Source of the DNA: Nesterenkonia xinjiangensis
GTDB taxonomy: Bacteria; Actinomycetota; Actinomycetes; Actinomycetales; Micrococcaceae
Length of the DNA stretch: 64,000 nt
Reading direction: 5' to 3'
NCBI RefSeq assembly: GCF_013410745.1
Contig: NZ_JACCFY010000001.1
Span: 434,001 to 498,000, forward strand
Of this stretch, positions 56,876 to 64,000 are shown piece by piece; position 1 is the first letter of the stretch; each line of letters opens with the position of its first letter. The position numbers and the translations under genes were made by a program. The notes beneath the pieces were generated by a model. It was not told where the DNA came from, did not search any database, and was given only the letters and a program-made list of their open reading frames with translations.

Positions 56876-57307
56876 TCAGTCCTTCAGCATGCGCAGGTGG
56901 CCGCGCGTGAGGGCCGCCTCAGGAGTGGGCGGTTCGATCCGGCTGCGGCTCTCCCGGGTGGGCAGGCTCCCCGGGGCACGGGCGCCGGTCTCTTCCGCCG
57001 GGTTCTGCTCGGCACGAGCACGCTGGGCGGCTCGGTCGGCGTCCTCGCCGTGCCGCACGGCGTCGGCCAGGGCCAGCAGGTCATCCTGCGGCTCGGCGGG
57101 AGCTGAGGGGTAGTCCAGGCGCATCACCTCCCAGCCGCGCGGCGGGTTCACCGTGTCGGCGTGGTGGGCGCAGAGGTCGTAGCTGTGAGGCTCTGAGTAC
57201 ACGCTCATCGGCCCCACGACGACCGTGGAGTCTTGGTAGCTGTAGGTCAGCGTGGCGACAGCCGGTCGCCCACAGCCACTTCGAGTGCATCGTCGCGAGG
57301 AATCCAC
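56876..57307 (-). CDS. DUF3499 family protein
   Basis: About 143 residues from GTG 57307, chosen because SSRRCTRSGCGRPAVATLTYSYQDSTVVVGP is the usual N-terminus of DUF3499; the longer frame has no family match. Two cysteine pairs (C-T-R-S-G-C near the start and L-C-A-H-H) could bind zinc. The C-terminal half is acidic and variable. In actinobacteria it accompanies the whiB2 neighbourhood, as here. Function unknown. Confidence 0.88.
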   Translation of the reverse strand: MDSSRRCTRSGCGRPAVATLTYSYQDSTVVVGPMSVYSEPHSYDLCAHHADTVNPPRGWEVMRLDYPSAPAEPQDDLLALADAVRHGEDADRAAQRARAEQNPAEETGARAPGSLPTRESRSRIEPPTPEAALTRGHLRMLKD

Positions 57308-57392
57308 GGTGCTCAACCCTAACGGAGGCCGACGCCGGGACCCAACAGGCGCACCGGCAGGTGCAGGAGCAGTTCGGCGAAGCGGCCCATCT

Positions 57393-59273
57393 TCAGTGCG
57401 GCAGCCGGACGGGGACGGTCTGGCTGGGATCACGCAGAAGGTCCACGGTGCTCAGCGAGAGACGTTCCTCGTCACGGGTGGTCATCGCGGCATAGACGCC
57501 CGGCTCCGCCTCGTCCACGACGACGGCGACGGCATCACCGAGATCATCCGGGCTCAGCGTCAGCTCTCCTTCCGCCGGCACGGTCACCTCCTGGGCATCT
57601 GAGAACTCTCCGTCCTCGTCGAGCAGCCGGTAGCTGAGCCGAGACTCATCCTGCAGGCTGGTCAGCCGCAGCTCCGACTCCCCCACGTCCGGGATGAGCG
57701 CGCCCGAGCCCTCCGAGAGCGCCGTGGCACCGACCTGCCAGGAGAAGTCCAGCGCAGCGGTGTCCTCGGCGGGCTCCCCACCGTCGATCCCGTGGCTGGA
57801 GACGGCCACGTGCGTGGGTTCATCGGAGCGGACGACGACGTCGTACACCCCGGCGTCGAGCCCGCGCAGATCGACGGTGTCCACCTCGCCGGGCTCCACT
57901 GTGAAGACCGCAGGGCCCTCCAGCAGCTCCACGCCGTCCGCCCCATAGACCTGGACCTCCATGGTGGTCCGGGTGTCGCCGGGGGCATGGATCCACAGCT
58001 GGGCGGGACGGGGCGCGGGATCCTCCTCCGTCGACTCAGGCACCGGGATCCCCGGCATCACATGCTCGACGGCGGGGGCGGCACGTCCCGGAAGGAAGTC
58101 GATGCCCTGACCGGTGAGCCCCACCGCGCGGGAGGACTGCAGCTGAGCAGAGACCGGTGCGCCGGAGGCCTGCACGGCGACGGCGAACTCCGGATCCGAT
58201 CCGGCCAGTGCCGCGATGTTGACGGTGCGCACGGACTCGCCGGGCACCACCAGGGTGCGAGTTCCCGAGGAGCCGCGGTGCCCGTCGGTGTCATAGCCGA
58301 CCACCTCCACGGTGGCGGGACGGTCGAAAGGGTTGGCCAAGGTCAGCAGCGAGGTGGACCCGGCCCCGACCTCAGGGCCGAAGAACCACTGGGAACGCTG
58401 CGGAACGGTGCATGTCGCGGTGGCCAGGCCGGTCACCGGGCCGGAGTCGGCGAGGTAGGTGTAGCGCGCCGCCCCCGCGCCGGAGACCCCGCTGGGCAGC
58501 CCCTGGACCTCCAGCAGGGGGGCACGGGTCATCCCCCCGAACGATTCGTAGACCGCATCCAGCTCCCCCAGTGCGGGCGGATCCGGCGGCAGCTGGTCCA
58601 GGTCGACGCTCTCGGACTCCTTAGGATCAGTCAGCTCCGTGGTGTTCACCCGGTACTCCTGCCCCAACTGAGCCCACCAGGCCGCCGGGAAGGTGCCCTC
58701 GGCATCGGCCGCCAGCACCAGCGCCTGGAAGCGGACGGCGGCGGAGTCGTCACGGTCTCGGTACTGGAGCAGCCCATCCGTGCTCAACGAGTCGGCCAGC
58801 CCCGGCATCGGCGGACACACGGCAGCCGTGCCGGAGTCCGCGGCGGGGAATGCAGCCGCGGCGACCCCTCCCGGCTCGGTGGATCCGCCGCGCGGGTCCA
58901 GCGCCACCGAGCCGCCCACCACTCCGAGGATGCCCAGAGTGGCCAGCACCGCGCCGGCGCGCACGCCCGCACCAGGACGACGGGTGCGCTCCGGCTGTTC
59001 AGGCTGTTCAGGCTCTGCGAGCAGCTCAGGCTGTTCAGGCTGTTCAGGCTCTGCGAGCAGCTCAGGCTGCTCCGCCGCGTCTGCCGGCTCCGGCACCTCT
59101 TCCCGCTCGGGCGGCTCTTCCCGCTTTGGCGGCTCAGCGGGCCCGATGGCGGCATCCTCCGCCACAGGCTCAGCCGGGACGGCCTCCGGCTCCTGCCGCG
59201 CGGCACGGCGGAGCTCCTGACGACGCTCCTTCTTCAGCTGACGGATATGACGGCGGACCTTCTTCGCACTCAC
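57393..59273 (-). CDS. DUF5719 family secreted/membrane-anchored protein
   Basis: A 626-residue protein. A basic cytoplasmic start (KKVRRHIRQLKKERRQELRR) is followed by a Pro/Glu-rich stretch with an exact 12-residue duplication. One membrane span near 105-125 (GAVLATLGILGVVGGSVAL) leads to a large outer beta-rich region with SLLTLANPFDRPATVEVVGYDTDG and VPGESVRTVNIAAL, typical of DUF5719. It starts where the giant glycosyltransferase gene ends (ATGA overlap) and the pair is a conserved actinobacterial couple. Probably a cell-envelope function alongside that transferase. Confidence 0.88.
   Translation of the reverse strand: MSAKKVRRHIRQLKKERRQELRRAARQEPEAVPAEPVAEDAAIGPAEPPKREEPPEREEVPEPADAAEQPELLAEPEQPEQPELLAEPEQPEQPERTRRPGAGVRAGAVLATLGILGVVGGSVALDPRGGSTEPGGVAAAAFPAADSGTAAVCPPMPGLADSLSTDGLLQYRDRDDSAAVRFQALVLAADAEGTFPAAWWAQLGQEYRVNTTELTDPKESESVDLDQLPPDPPALGELDAVYESFGGMTRAPLLEVQGLPSGVSGAGAARYTYLADSGPVTGLATATCTVPQRSQWFFGPEVGAGSTSLLTLANPFDRPATVEVVGYDTDGHRGSSGTRTLVVPGESVRTVNIAALAGSDPEFAVAVQASGAPVSAQLQSSRAVGLTGQGIDFLPGRAAPAVEHVMPGIPVPESTEEDPAPRPAQLWIHAPGDTRTTMEVQVYGADGVELLEGPAVFTVEPGEVDTVDLRGLDAGVYDVVVRSDEPTHVAVSSHGIDGGEPAEDTAALDFSWQVGATALSEGSGALIPDVGESELRLTSLQDESRLSYRLLDEDGEFSDAQEVTVPAEGELTLSPDDLGDAVAVVVDEAEPGVYAAMTTRDEERLSLSTVDLLRDPSQTVPVRLPH
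58995..59066 (-). repeat. Perfect 36-bp tandem duplication inside the DUF5719 gene
   Basis: Two identical 36-base units, 58995-59030 and 59031-59066, code for two copies of a 12-residue Pro/Glu/Gln-rich segment in the cytoplasmic linker. In frame, so harmless; a likely length-variable site. Confidence 0.85.
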
Positions 59274-62200
59274 AACTGCTCACCCCTCCCGTCCATACGG
59301 GCCAGCTCGGCGTCGGCGGCCACCGGCAGCAGGCGTGCCCCACGCGGCAGCGGCACCGCGATCAGCACCACCAGCAGCAGGAGACCGCCCACCAGGATCA
59401 GCAGCGGCCACCGGTATGGGCTGCTGTGCTCGGCGGTGAGCTCTCCCGAGACCTCACCGGTGGACTGGCCGGTCAGCAACTCGGCGGGAACGTGGAAGCT
59501 CTGTGTCCAGGTGCCTCCGGGAGCAGGTTCCAGGGCCTCGCCGTCGAGCTGGGCGGACCATCCGGACGCCCGTTCCGTGGCCAAGCGCAGCACCAGGTCC
59601 TGATCAACGACCAGAGGCTCCCCAGCGACGTCGACCAGCTCGGCCAGGTCCACGTCGACCTGCCGCCCCTGGGAGGGCAGCAGTGCCACGGTGTGGCCAT
59701 ACTCATCCACGAGCCGCGCCCACGCCGTGGAGGCGCCCTCCACATCGGGGACGGCGAACACTTCCGCCCGCTCAGGGACCTCCGCGCGCCAGAGCAGGCC
59801 ACGATCAGTCGGCCCCACCCCGATCAGTCCCCCGGCCGTGTCCACGGCGTCCACCAGCGGGGAGTCCTCACCGCTGCGGATCAGCACGTACCCGATGCCG
59901 AGCTCCTCCATCAAGGGGCCGACCTCCCCGGAACCGGGGGTCACCAGTGCCGCGACGAGCTGCCCCAGACGCCGGTCGCCGGGGGTCAGGTCACGAGCTG
60001 AAGCGGCCGGCTCGACCCACAGCGGGACGTCGCCGGCGCTCACGACGGCCCGGGTGGAGTCCAGCGTGCGGCCTTGCTCGGAGACCAGCTCACCGACGAC
60101 GCCGTCGCGACCGGCGTCGAGCACCAGAGTGCGCAGCTGGGCGGGGCCGGTGCCCTGATCCGCCGCCGTGGCGGGGACCTGCCGCACCTGGCCTGGGGCG
60201 ATCAGCGTCTCAGTGGGGGTGACCGCGGTCAGCGACTCGTTGCTCAGCTGCGACCCCGGCAGCGCACGCGGCACTGCCCAGGAACCCAGCGAGGCGATCA
60301 CCGAGAGCACCAGCAGCGTGGCGGCCACCGGCGCCAGTGTGGGGCCCATCTGCGGCAGCGCACGCGGCAGGCGGTCCAACGAGCCCACGGCGGCGATCAG
60401 CAGGCAGAACGCCATCACTGAGACCAGTGGGCCGACGTCGGCGGGGATGAGCTGGACGCCGTCGTCGCCGGCAGCCATCCGGGAGGCTGCTGCCGAGACG
60501 CCCAACGCGGCCAGCAGGACCACCCCGGCCGTCAGCGCATGGGAGCTGCGGCGGGTCGCGGTGACCACGCCCAGCAGGGCCACCAGCAGCAGCGGGGCTC
60601 CGACCACCAGCGCCAGGCGCAGGCTCCAGAAGTCGGAGGCGAAGAACTCGGGCATCGTCGCGCCGAACAGGCCCGCGGAAGGATCGAAGGGACGCGAATG
60701 GCCGAGCAGCTGCTGCCACAGCGGCGCCGCTGCGGCGACCAGCGGGCGGGTCGGGTCCGAGAGCAGCACGGCGATCGCGTTCTGCCCAGTCAGCACAGCC
60801 GAGCCGAGCATGGGTGCGGCCAGTGCCAGCGAAGGCAGCGGGAGCAGCCAGAGCACCCGGCCCCGGCCACGCAGGACCAAAGCCCCGACCACGCACACCA
60901 CGACCGTGAGCACCAGCAGCACCGGGGCGGCGGCGGTCACCACGGTCAGCAGCAGTGCGGCCGCCGCAGCGTGCTCCCAGGAGGCGGCGTAGAAACTGCG
61001 CGTCTGTCCGGGGCGCGAGGGCGACTCGTACACCGGTCTCGCGCCCAGTGCCCGAGCACCGGTGAGCACCACCAGCGGCAGCAGAACATGGGCCAGCACC
61101 ACGCCCACCCTCCCTTCGCCGAGGGCGATGTGCAGACTCGGCACCCCGGCCCAAAGCAGCGCCGCCACCACACGGACCGTGGCCCGGGCGGTGACCAGCC
61201 GGGAGGCCAGCCAGGCGGTCAGCGCCGCCAGCGGCAGTGCGAGGACCGTCAACCAGACCAGAACTGTGGAGGCGTGCCCCCCGGAGAGCACAGAGAGGAT
61301 CAGCAGCACCAGGGTGAACGGGTCAGCCCCGGAAAGCTGCCCCAGGCCGTCAGTGGAGATCAGGCTGACCATCGAGGCGGCGATCTCTGCCGGCACGGCA
61401 GTCACCGGCAGGGCCGCGCCCCCGATGAGTGCCTCGGCGGGGAGCAGGTCGCGGAACACCAGCAGAGAGAGACCGGTGAGCCCCAGAAGCATCAGGAACA
61501 GGCCCAGCCGGTCCCCCGAACGGCGGGTGGGCATCTCGTCGAACTCACCGTCGGCAGAGCCCTGTCCCAGCAGCGCGTCGTGGTCATCCTCTTCGTCACC
61601 CCGCGCCCCGGCCAGGCCATAGCCGGCCCGCTGCGGCGCGACCGTCTCGGCGGTCATCAACCGCCGGCGGTGCCTGCGCAGTTCAGCCGAACTCAGCCTC
61701 AGTTCGCGCTCAGCCCGGCGTCCGGAGCGCAGCAGCTCATGCTCGGAGTCGATCCGCTCGTCCCGCAGCAGCCTCTCCATCACGGCGCGCCGTCCCGCGC
61801 GGATGAAACGACGGGAATGCCCGATCGCACCGAATCCGAACAGCGCACCGGCTGAGGAGACCAGCTGGCCCACGGCCGCGTCAGGCGCCTTCACAGCGGT
61901 GAGCAGGACCGTGCGCAGCACGGCGGCCACCCATTGGCCGATCCAGAGGAAGGGCACCGCCGTCGGGGAAGATTCGGTGAGTCGCCGGCGGATCTGACCA
62001 CGACGCTCAGGCCCGGGCAGGTGCAGAGCGCCGCCGAGCCGGTGGACCTCCTCACGAGGAGTCGGGTCCAGTCGGCGGATGCGGGCTGCCGGCCGGATGA
62101 CGACGTGGGCACCGACTTCCCGGGCGCGTCGGCAGAACTGGGCCGCCGCGCCATCGGGTGGGAGCGTCGGGTCGAATCCACCCAGATCTCCGAAGAGCGG

Positions 62201-62824
62201 GGCATGGACGAGCATGCCGTGAGCGGCGACCGCCGGCACGGCGTCGCGGCCGTCGTACTGTCCCTGATCCAGCTCCTTGGGCTCGCTGAGCGGCACGACC
62301 TCCCCGGAGCGGGCGCTCCAGAGCCCGACGTCGACCAGCCGGTCGACGCCGACCTCCTCCGCGGAACCGCTCGCATGCAGCTGCTTGGCACCGATCACCT
62401 GGATCTGCGGGTGGGTCTCCTCATCGGTGACCGTGAACAGCCGCTCCTCGAGCTGCTCCAATGCGTCGGGCTCAGGAAGGGCGTCGCTGGGAAGGATCCA
62501 CAACCACTGGGGGCGGGGGGAGAATCCGTCCGGCAGCCGGCGCTCCAGATGACGCCAGAGCGACGTCACGCGGCTGCCGCCCGGGCCGGGGTTGGTGGTG
62601 CGGGAGGCCTGCCCACGATCGCGCAGCAGACGGGAACGCAGCGAACGCGAGAGGTCCTGGGGGCCCCGCCACGTCTCGGCGGAGAGCTCGATGACCGCGT
62701 CGGGCTGCCGAGTCTGGGCGGCCAATGCCGCCCGCAGCTCCTGAACCCGCCCGTCGGACGAGGAATCGCCGCCGGCGTGCAGGACGACGGCGGCGATGTG
62801 TGGGACGGAGATGCCGGCGATCAG
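59270..62824 (-). CDS. Giant GT2-type membrane glycosyltransferase
   Basis: About 1184 residues if translation begins at CTG 62824. An N-terminal GT-A like domain has PHIAAVVLHAGGD, then WLWILPSDALPEPDALEQLEERL and GMLVHAPLFGDLGGFDP. It is followed by more than ten membrane spans between about 270 and 860, an outer domain, and a last span (PLLILVGGLLLLVVLIAV). The frame has no ATG or GTG upstream of TTG 62725, but the GT2 strand begins before that TTG, so CTG 62824, overlapping the WhiB stop by CTGA behind GGAAG, is the better start. Family is the actinobacterial GT2/DUF5719 partner, probably transferring sugars to the envelope. Confidence 0.88.
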   Translation of the reverse strand: MIAGISVPHIAAVVLHAGGDSSSDGRVQELRAALAAQTRQPDAVIELSAETWRGPQDLSRSLRSRLLRDRGQASRTTNPGPGGSRVTSLWRHLERRLPDGFSPRPQWLWILPSDALPEPDALEQLEERLFTVTDEETHPQIQVIGAKQLHASGSAEEVGVDRLVDVGLWSARSGEVVPLSEPKELDQGQYDGRDAVPAVAAHGMLVHAPLFGDLGGFDPTLPPDGAAAQFCRRAREVGAHVVIRPAARIRRLDPTPREEVHRLGGALHLPGPERRGQIRRRLTESSPTAVPFLWIGQWVAAVLRTVLLTAVKAPDAAVGQLVSSAGALFGFGAIGHSRRFIRAGRRAVMERLLRDERIDSEHELLRSGRRAERELRLSSAELRRHRRRLMTAETVAPQRAGYGLAGARGDEEDDHDALLGQGSADGEFDEMPTRRSGDRLGLFLMLLGLTGLSLLVFRDLLPAEALIGGAALPVTAVPAEIAASMVSLISTDGLGQLSGADPFTLVLLILSVLSGGHASTVLVWLTVLALPLAALTAWLASRLVTARATVRVVAALLWAGVPSLHIALGEGRVGVVLAHVLLPLVVLTGARALGARPVYESPSRPGQTRSFYAASWEHAAAAALLLTVVTAAAPVLLVLTVVVCVVGALVLRGRGRVLWLLPLPSLALAAPMLGSAVLTGQNAIAVLLSDPTRPLVAAAAPLWQQLLGHSRPFDPSAGLFGATMPEFFASDFWSLRLALVVGAPLLLVALLGVVTATRRSSHALTAGVVLLAALGVSAAASRMAAGDDGVQLIPADVGPLVSVMAFCLLIAAVGSLDRLPRALPQMGPTLAPVAATLLVLSVIASLGSWAVPRALPGSQLSNESLTAVTPTETLIAPGQVRQVPATAADQGTGPAQLRTLVLDAGRDGVVGELVSEQGRTLDSTRAVVSAGDVPLWVEPAASARDLTPGDRRLGQLVAALVTPGSGEVGPLMEELGIGYVLIRSGEDSPLVDAVDTAGGLIGVGPTDRGLLWRAEVPERAEVFAVPDVEGASTAWARLVDEYGHTVALLPSQGRQVDVDLAELVDVAGEPLVVDQDLVLRLATERASGWSAQLDGEALEPAPGGTWTQSFHVPAELLTGQSTGEVSGELTAEHSSPYRWPLLILVGGLLLLVVLIAVPLPRGARLLPVAADAELARMDGRGEQL

Positions 62825-63387
62825 ACCGCTCGCTTCCGCAGCTTGCGGCGCTCGCGCTCGGAGAGACCTCCCCAGATGCCGAATCGCTCGTCATTGGCCA
62901 AGGCGTAGTCCAGGCATTCCTGCTGGACGTGGCAGGCACCGCAGACCTTCTTCGCGTCCCGGGTCGACCCGCCCTTCTCCGGGAAGAAGGCCTCGGGGTC
63001 GGTCTGTGCGCAGAGCGCGTCGACCTGCCAGGCGAGCTCGCCCTCGATCTGCTCCGCAGGGATCAGCGACGGCAGTCCGAGCCACGCCTCGTTTCGGACG
63101 GGCTGGACCTCGGGCTCAGTGCGGCGGGAAGGAGCCTCACTGAGCGCGACCGGCGGCTCGACGTCGTCCTCGGACTGTGGGGTGATCTCGGGGTGCTTCT
63201 CCGCCTTTTCATGGGCGGCAAGGAAAGAGGTGGCCTGGTCATCCAGGGAGCGTCCGTGCTCCAGCCGGTCCGCGGCCTGCGGGTCCGCCGGGTCCACGAA
63301 CCAATCGGCAGGGACGTCCAGCGAGGGTCGCTGGGCGGCGCGAGAGTGCTCGTGCTGCTCGTCGCTCAGCCGCTGTGCGTTCCCCAT
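62821..63387 (-). CDS. whiB: WhiB-family Fe-S transcription regulator (WhiB2-type)
   Basis: About 188 residues from ATG 63387, with GGGGAGG five bases upstream; an ATG six codons earlier (63405) is less likely. The C-terminal 75 residues are the WhiB domain: four cysteines in C-x22-C-x2-C-x5-C (ALCAQTDP to CGACHVQQEC), which bind a [4Fe-4S] cluster, and GIWGGLSERERRKLRKR, the DNA-contact turn. The N-terminal 110 residues are acidic and disordered, longer than in most WhiB2 proteins. WhiB2/WhmD regulate cell division and septation. It is the first gene of the GT2/DUF5719 group. Confidence 0.93.
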   Translation of the reverse strand: MGNAQRLSDEQHEHSRAAQRPSLDVPADWFVDPADPQAADRLEHGRSLDDQATSFLAAHEKAEKHPEITPQSEDDVEPPVALSEAPSRRTEPEVQPVRNEAWLGLPSLIPAEQIEGELAWQVDALCAQTDPEAFFPEKGGSTRDAKKVCGACHVQQECLDYALANDERFGIWGGLSERERRKLRKRAV

Positions 63388-63472
63388 GGAGGCCTCCCCT
63401 GTCATCAGTCAGTGGTGTGAAGTACAGATGGTCCTTGACCACCATGCGGCCCGAAGCCGCCGACACCCCCTA

Positions 63473-63502
63473 ATTACACTGGCGTAAGTAACCATCCGTC
63501 AA
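63473..63502 (-). promoter_or_regulatory. whiB promoter
   Basis: On the minus strand, TTGACG (63502-63497) and TGTAAT (63478-63473) are spaced by 18 bases, a good -35/-10 pair. Transcription would begin near 63465, leaving about 80 bases of leader before the whiB start. The rest of the gap to 63605 shows no gene. Confidence 0.6.
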
Positions 63503-63604
63503 GTGCTGTGAGCCTGGTCTCCAGAGGCCTCGATCAGCGCCATGACGCCCGACACGCCGCGCCACGACCGGTCGACGATCGGTGTGGCGCAGGAGGAGGA
63601 ATCC

Positions 63605-64000
63605 ATGACACCGCTCAGCCTGGGCACAGGATCCCACGGAGTTCCCAGGGACTTCCCAGCTCTGATGGAGCTGCTGGGGTCCCGGCCCCAGCCCGCCGTC
63701 GTCTGGTATGGGCCGTCCGAGGACCGCGTGGAGCTCTCTGGAAGGGTCCTGCAGAACTGGGCGATCAAGCTGGTCGGGCTCTTCCGCGAAGAGGCCGAGC
63801 TGGAGCTCGGCGATCATGTGCTGGTGGACGTCGCCCCGCATTGGAAGGCCTGCGCCGTCGTGCTGGCGGCCAGCTCACTGGGCTGCCAGGTGACGCTGGG
63901 CCGCCCTCGGGAGATCGAGGCGGAGGAGGTCCGCCTGGTGGTCACCGACCGGCCCCAGGCCTGGGAGGCGTCCGAGGCGCTCGGCGACGCCGAACTGGCG
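63605..64000 (+). CDS. TIGR03089 family protein (3' end cut by window)
   Basis: 132 residues visible from ATG 63605, which follows AGGAGGAGG by four bases; an in-frame ATG at 63542 is less well placed. The visible part (PAVVWYGPSEDRVELSGRVLQNW, LGDHVLVDVAPHWKACAVVLAA, then VVTDRP) resembles the N-terminal half of an AMP-binding/acyl-CoA-synthetase-like fold, as in the TIGR03089 family of actinobacteria. The ATP-binding loop lies outside the window. Role unknown; it often lies near mannose-1-phosphate guanylyltransferase and envelope genes. Confidence 0.8.
   Translation, partial: MTPLSLGTGSHGVPRDFPALMELLGSRPQPAVVWYGPSEDRVELSGRVLQNWAIKLVGLFREEAELELGDHVLVDVAPHWKACAVVLAASSLGCQVTLGRPREIEAEEVRLVVTDRPQAWEASEALGDAELA

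Overview
The window is about two-thirds G+C and reads like an actinobacterium of the order Micrococcales, plausibly Micrococcaceae/Nesterenkonia-like. This rests on the whiB2-type regulator with its GT2/DUF5719/DUF3499 neighbours, the TIGR03089 protein, the SpoIIM/RDD pair, the Asp23 (Gls24) stress cluster and a LAxTG-type wall-sorting tail. Genus is an inference from gene content, not a database result. No tRNA, rRNA, CRISPR array, transposase or integrase was seen.

Positions 1-40.5 kb are one very large accessory locus made almost only of glycosyltransferases (GTs) and ATP-grasp amide/peptide ligases. The left edge (1-3901) holds a sugar-transfer-associated ATP-grasp (cut by the window), an unknown protein, a GT4-like enzyme and a membrane coiled-coil protein. 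Positions 4012-21416 (+ strand) hold an ATP-grasp/acylphosphatase-like/ATP-grasp protein, then two duplicated blocks, each with a coiled-coil protein, two giant two-domain GTs and one ATP-grasp. Positions 35742-21404 (- strand) form one long operon: asparagine-synthase-like protein, GT2-like protein, an enolase-superfamily/ATP-grasp/acylphosphatase fusion, two more ATP-grasp proteins, a nucleotide-sugar dehydrogenase, a MurG-like GT and a second asparagine-synthase-like protein fused to a dead alpha/beta-hydrolase fold. Positions 35819-40515 repeat the left-edge three-gene core, now headed by an aspartate 1-decarboxylase (PanD) with a coiled-coil tail.

My working model (inference): the locus builds a cell-surface glycan containing uronic acids. 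The dehydrogenase makes the uronate, the GTs polymerise or decorate, and the ATP-grasp and asparagine-synthase-like enzymes attach amino acids or amines to carboxylates. PanD would supply beta-alanine, and the enolase-like domain may derive from an epimerase. It recalls teichuronopeptide-type polymers of alkaliphiles but has a gene set I do not recognise as a described system.

From 40.6 kb the window returns to ordinary chromosome: a DUF1461 membrane protein, SpoIIM, a frameshifted ATP-grasp relic of the locus, and an RDD protein. Next come an AbiE type IV toxin-antitoxin module bracketed by a 17-bp direct repeat, Trm112-like protein plus adenosylhomocysteinase, a vWA surface protein with a very long Thr-Glu-Asp-Gly repeat, a HEPN-like protein and a GlsB-type membrane protein. 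An Asp23 stress cluster follows with its own sigma factor, then DUF3499, DUF5719, a giant membrane GT2, WhiB, and the start of a TIGR03089 gene cut by the right edge.
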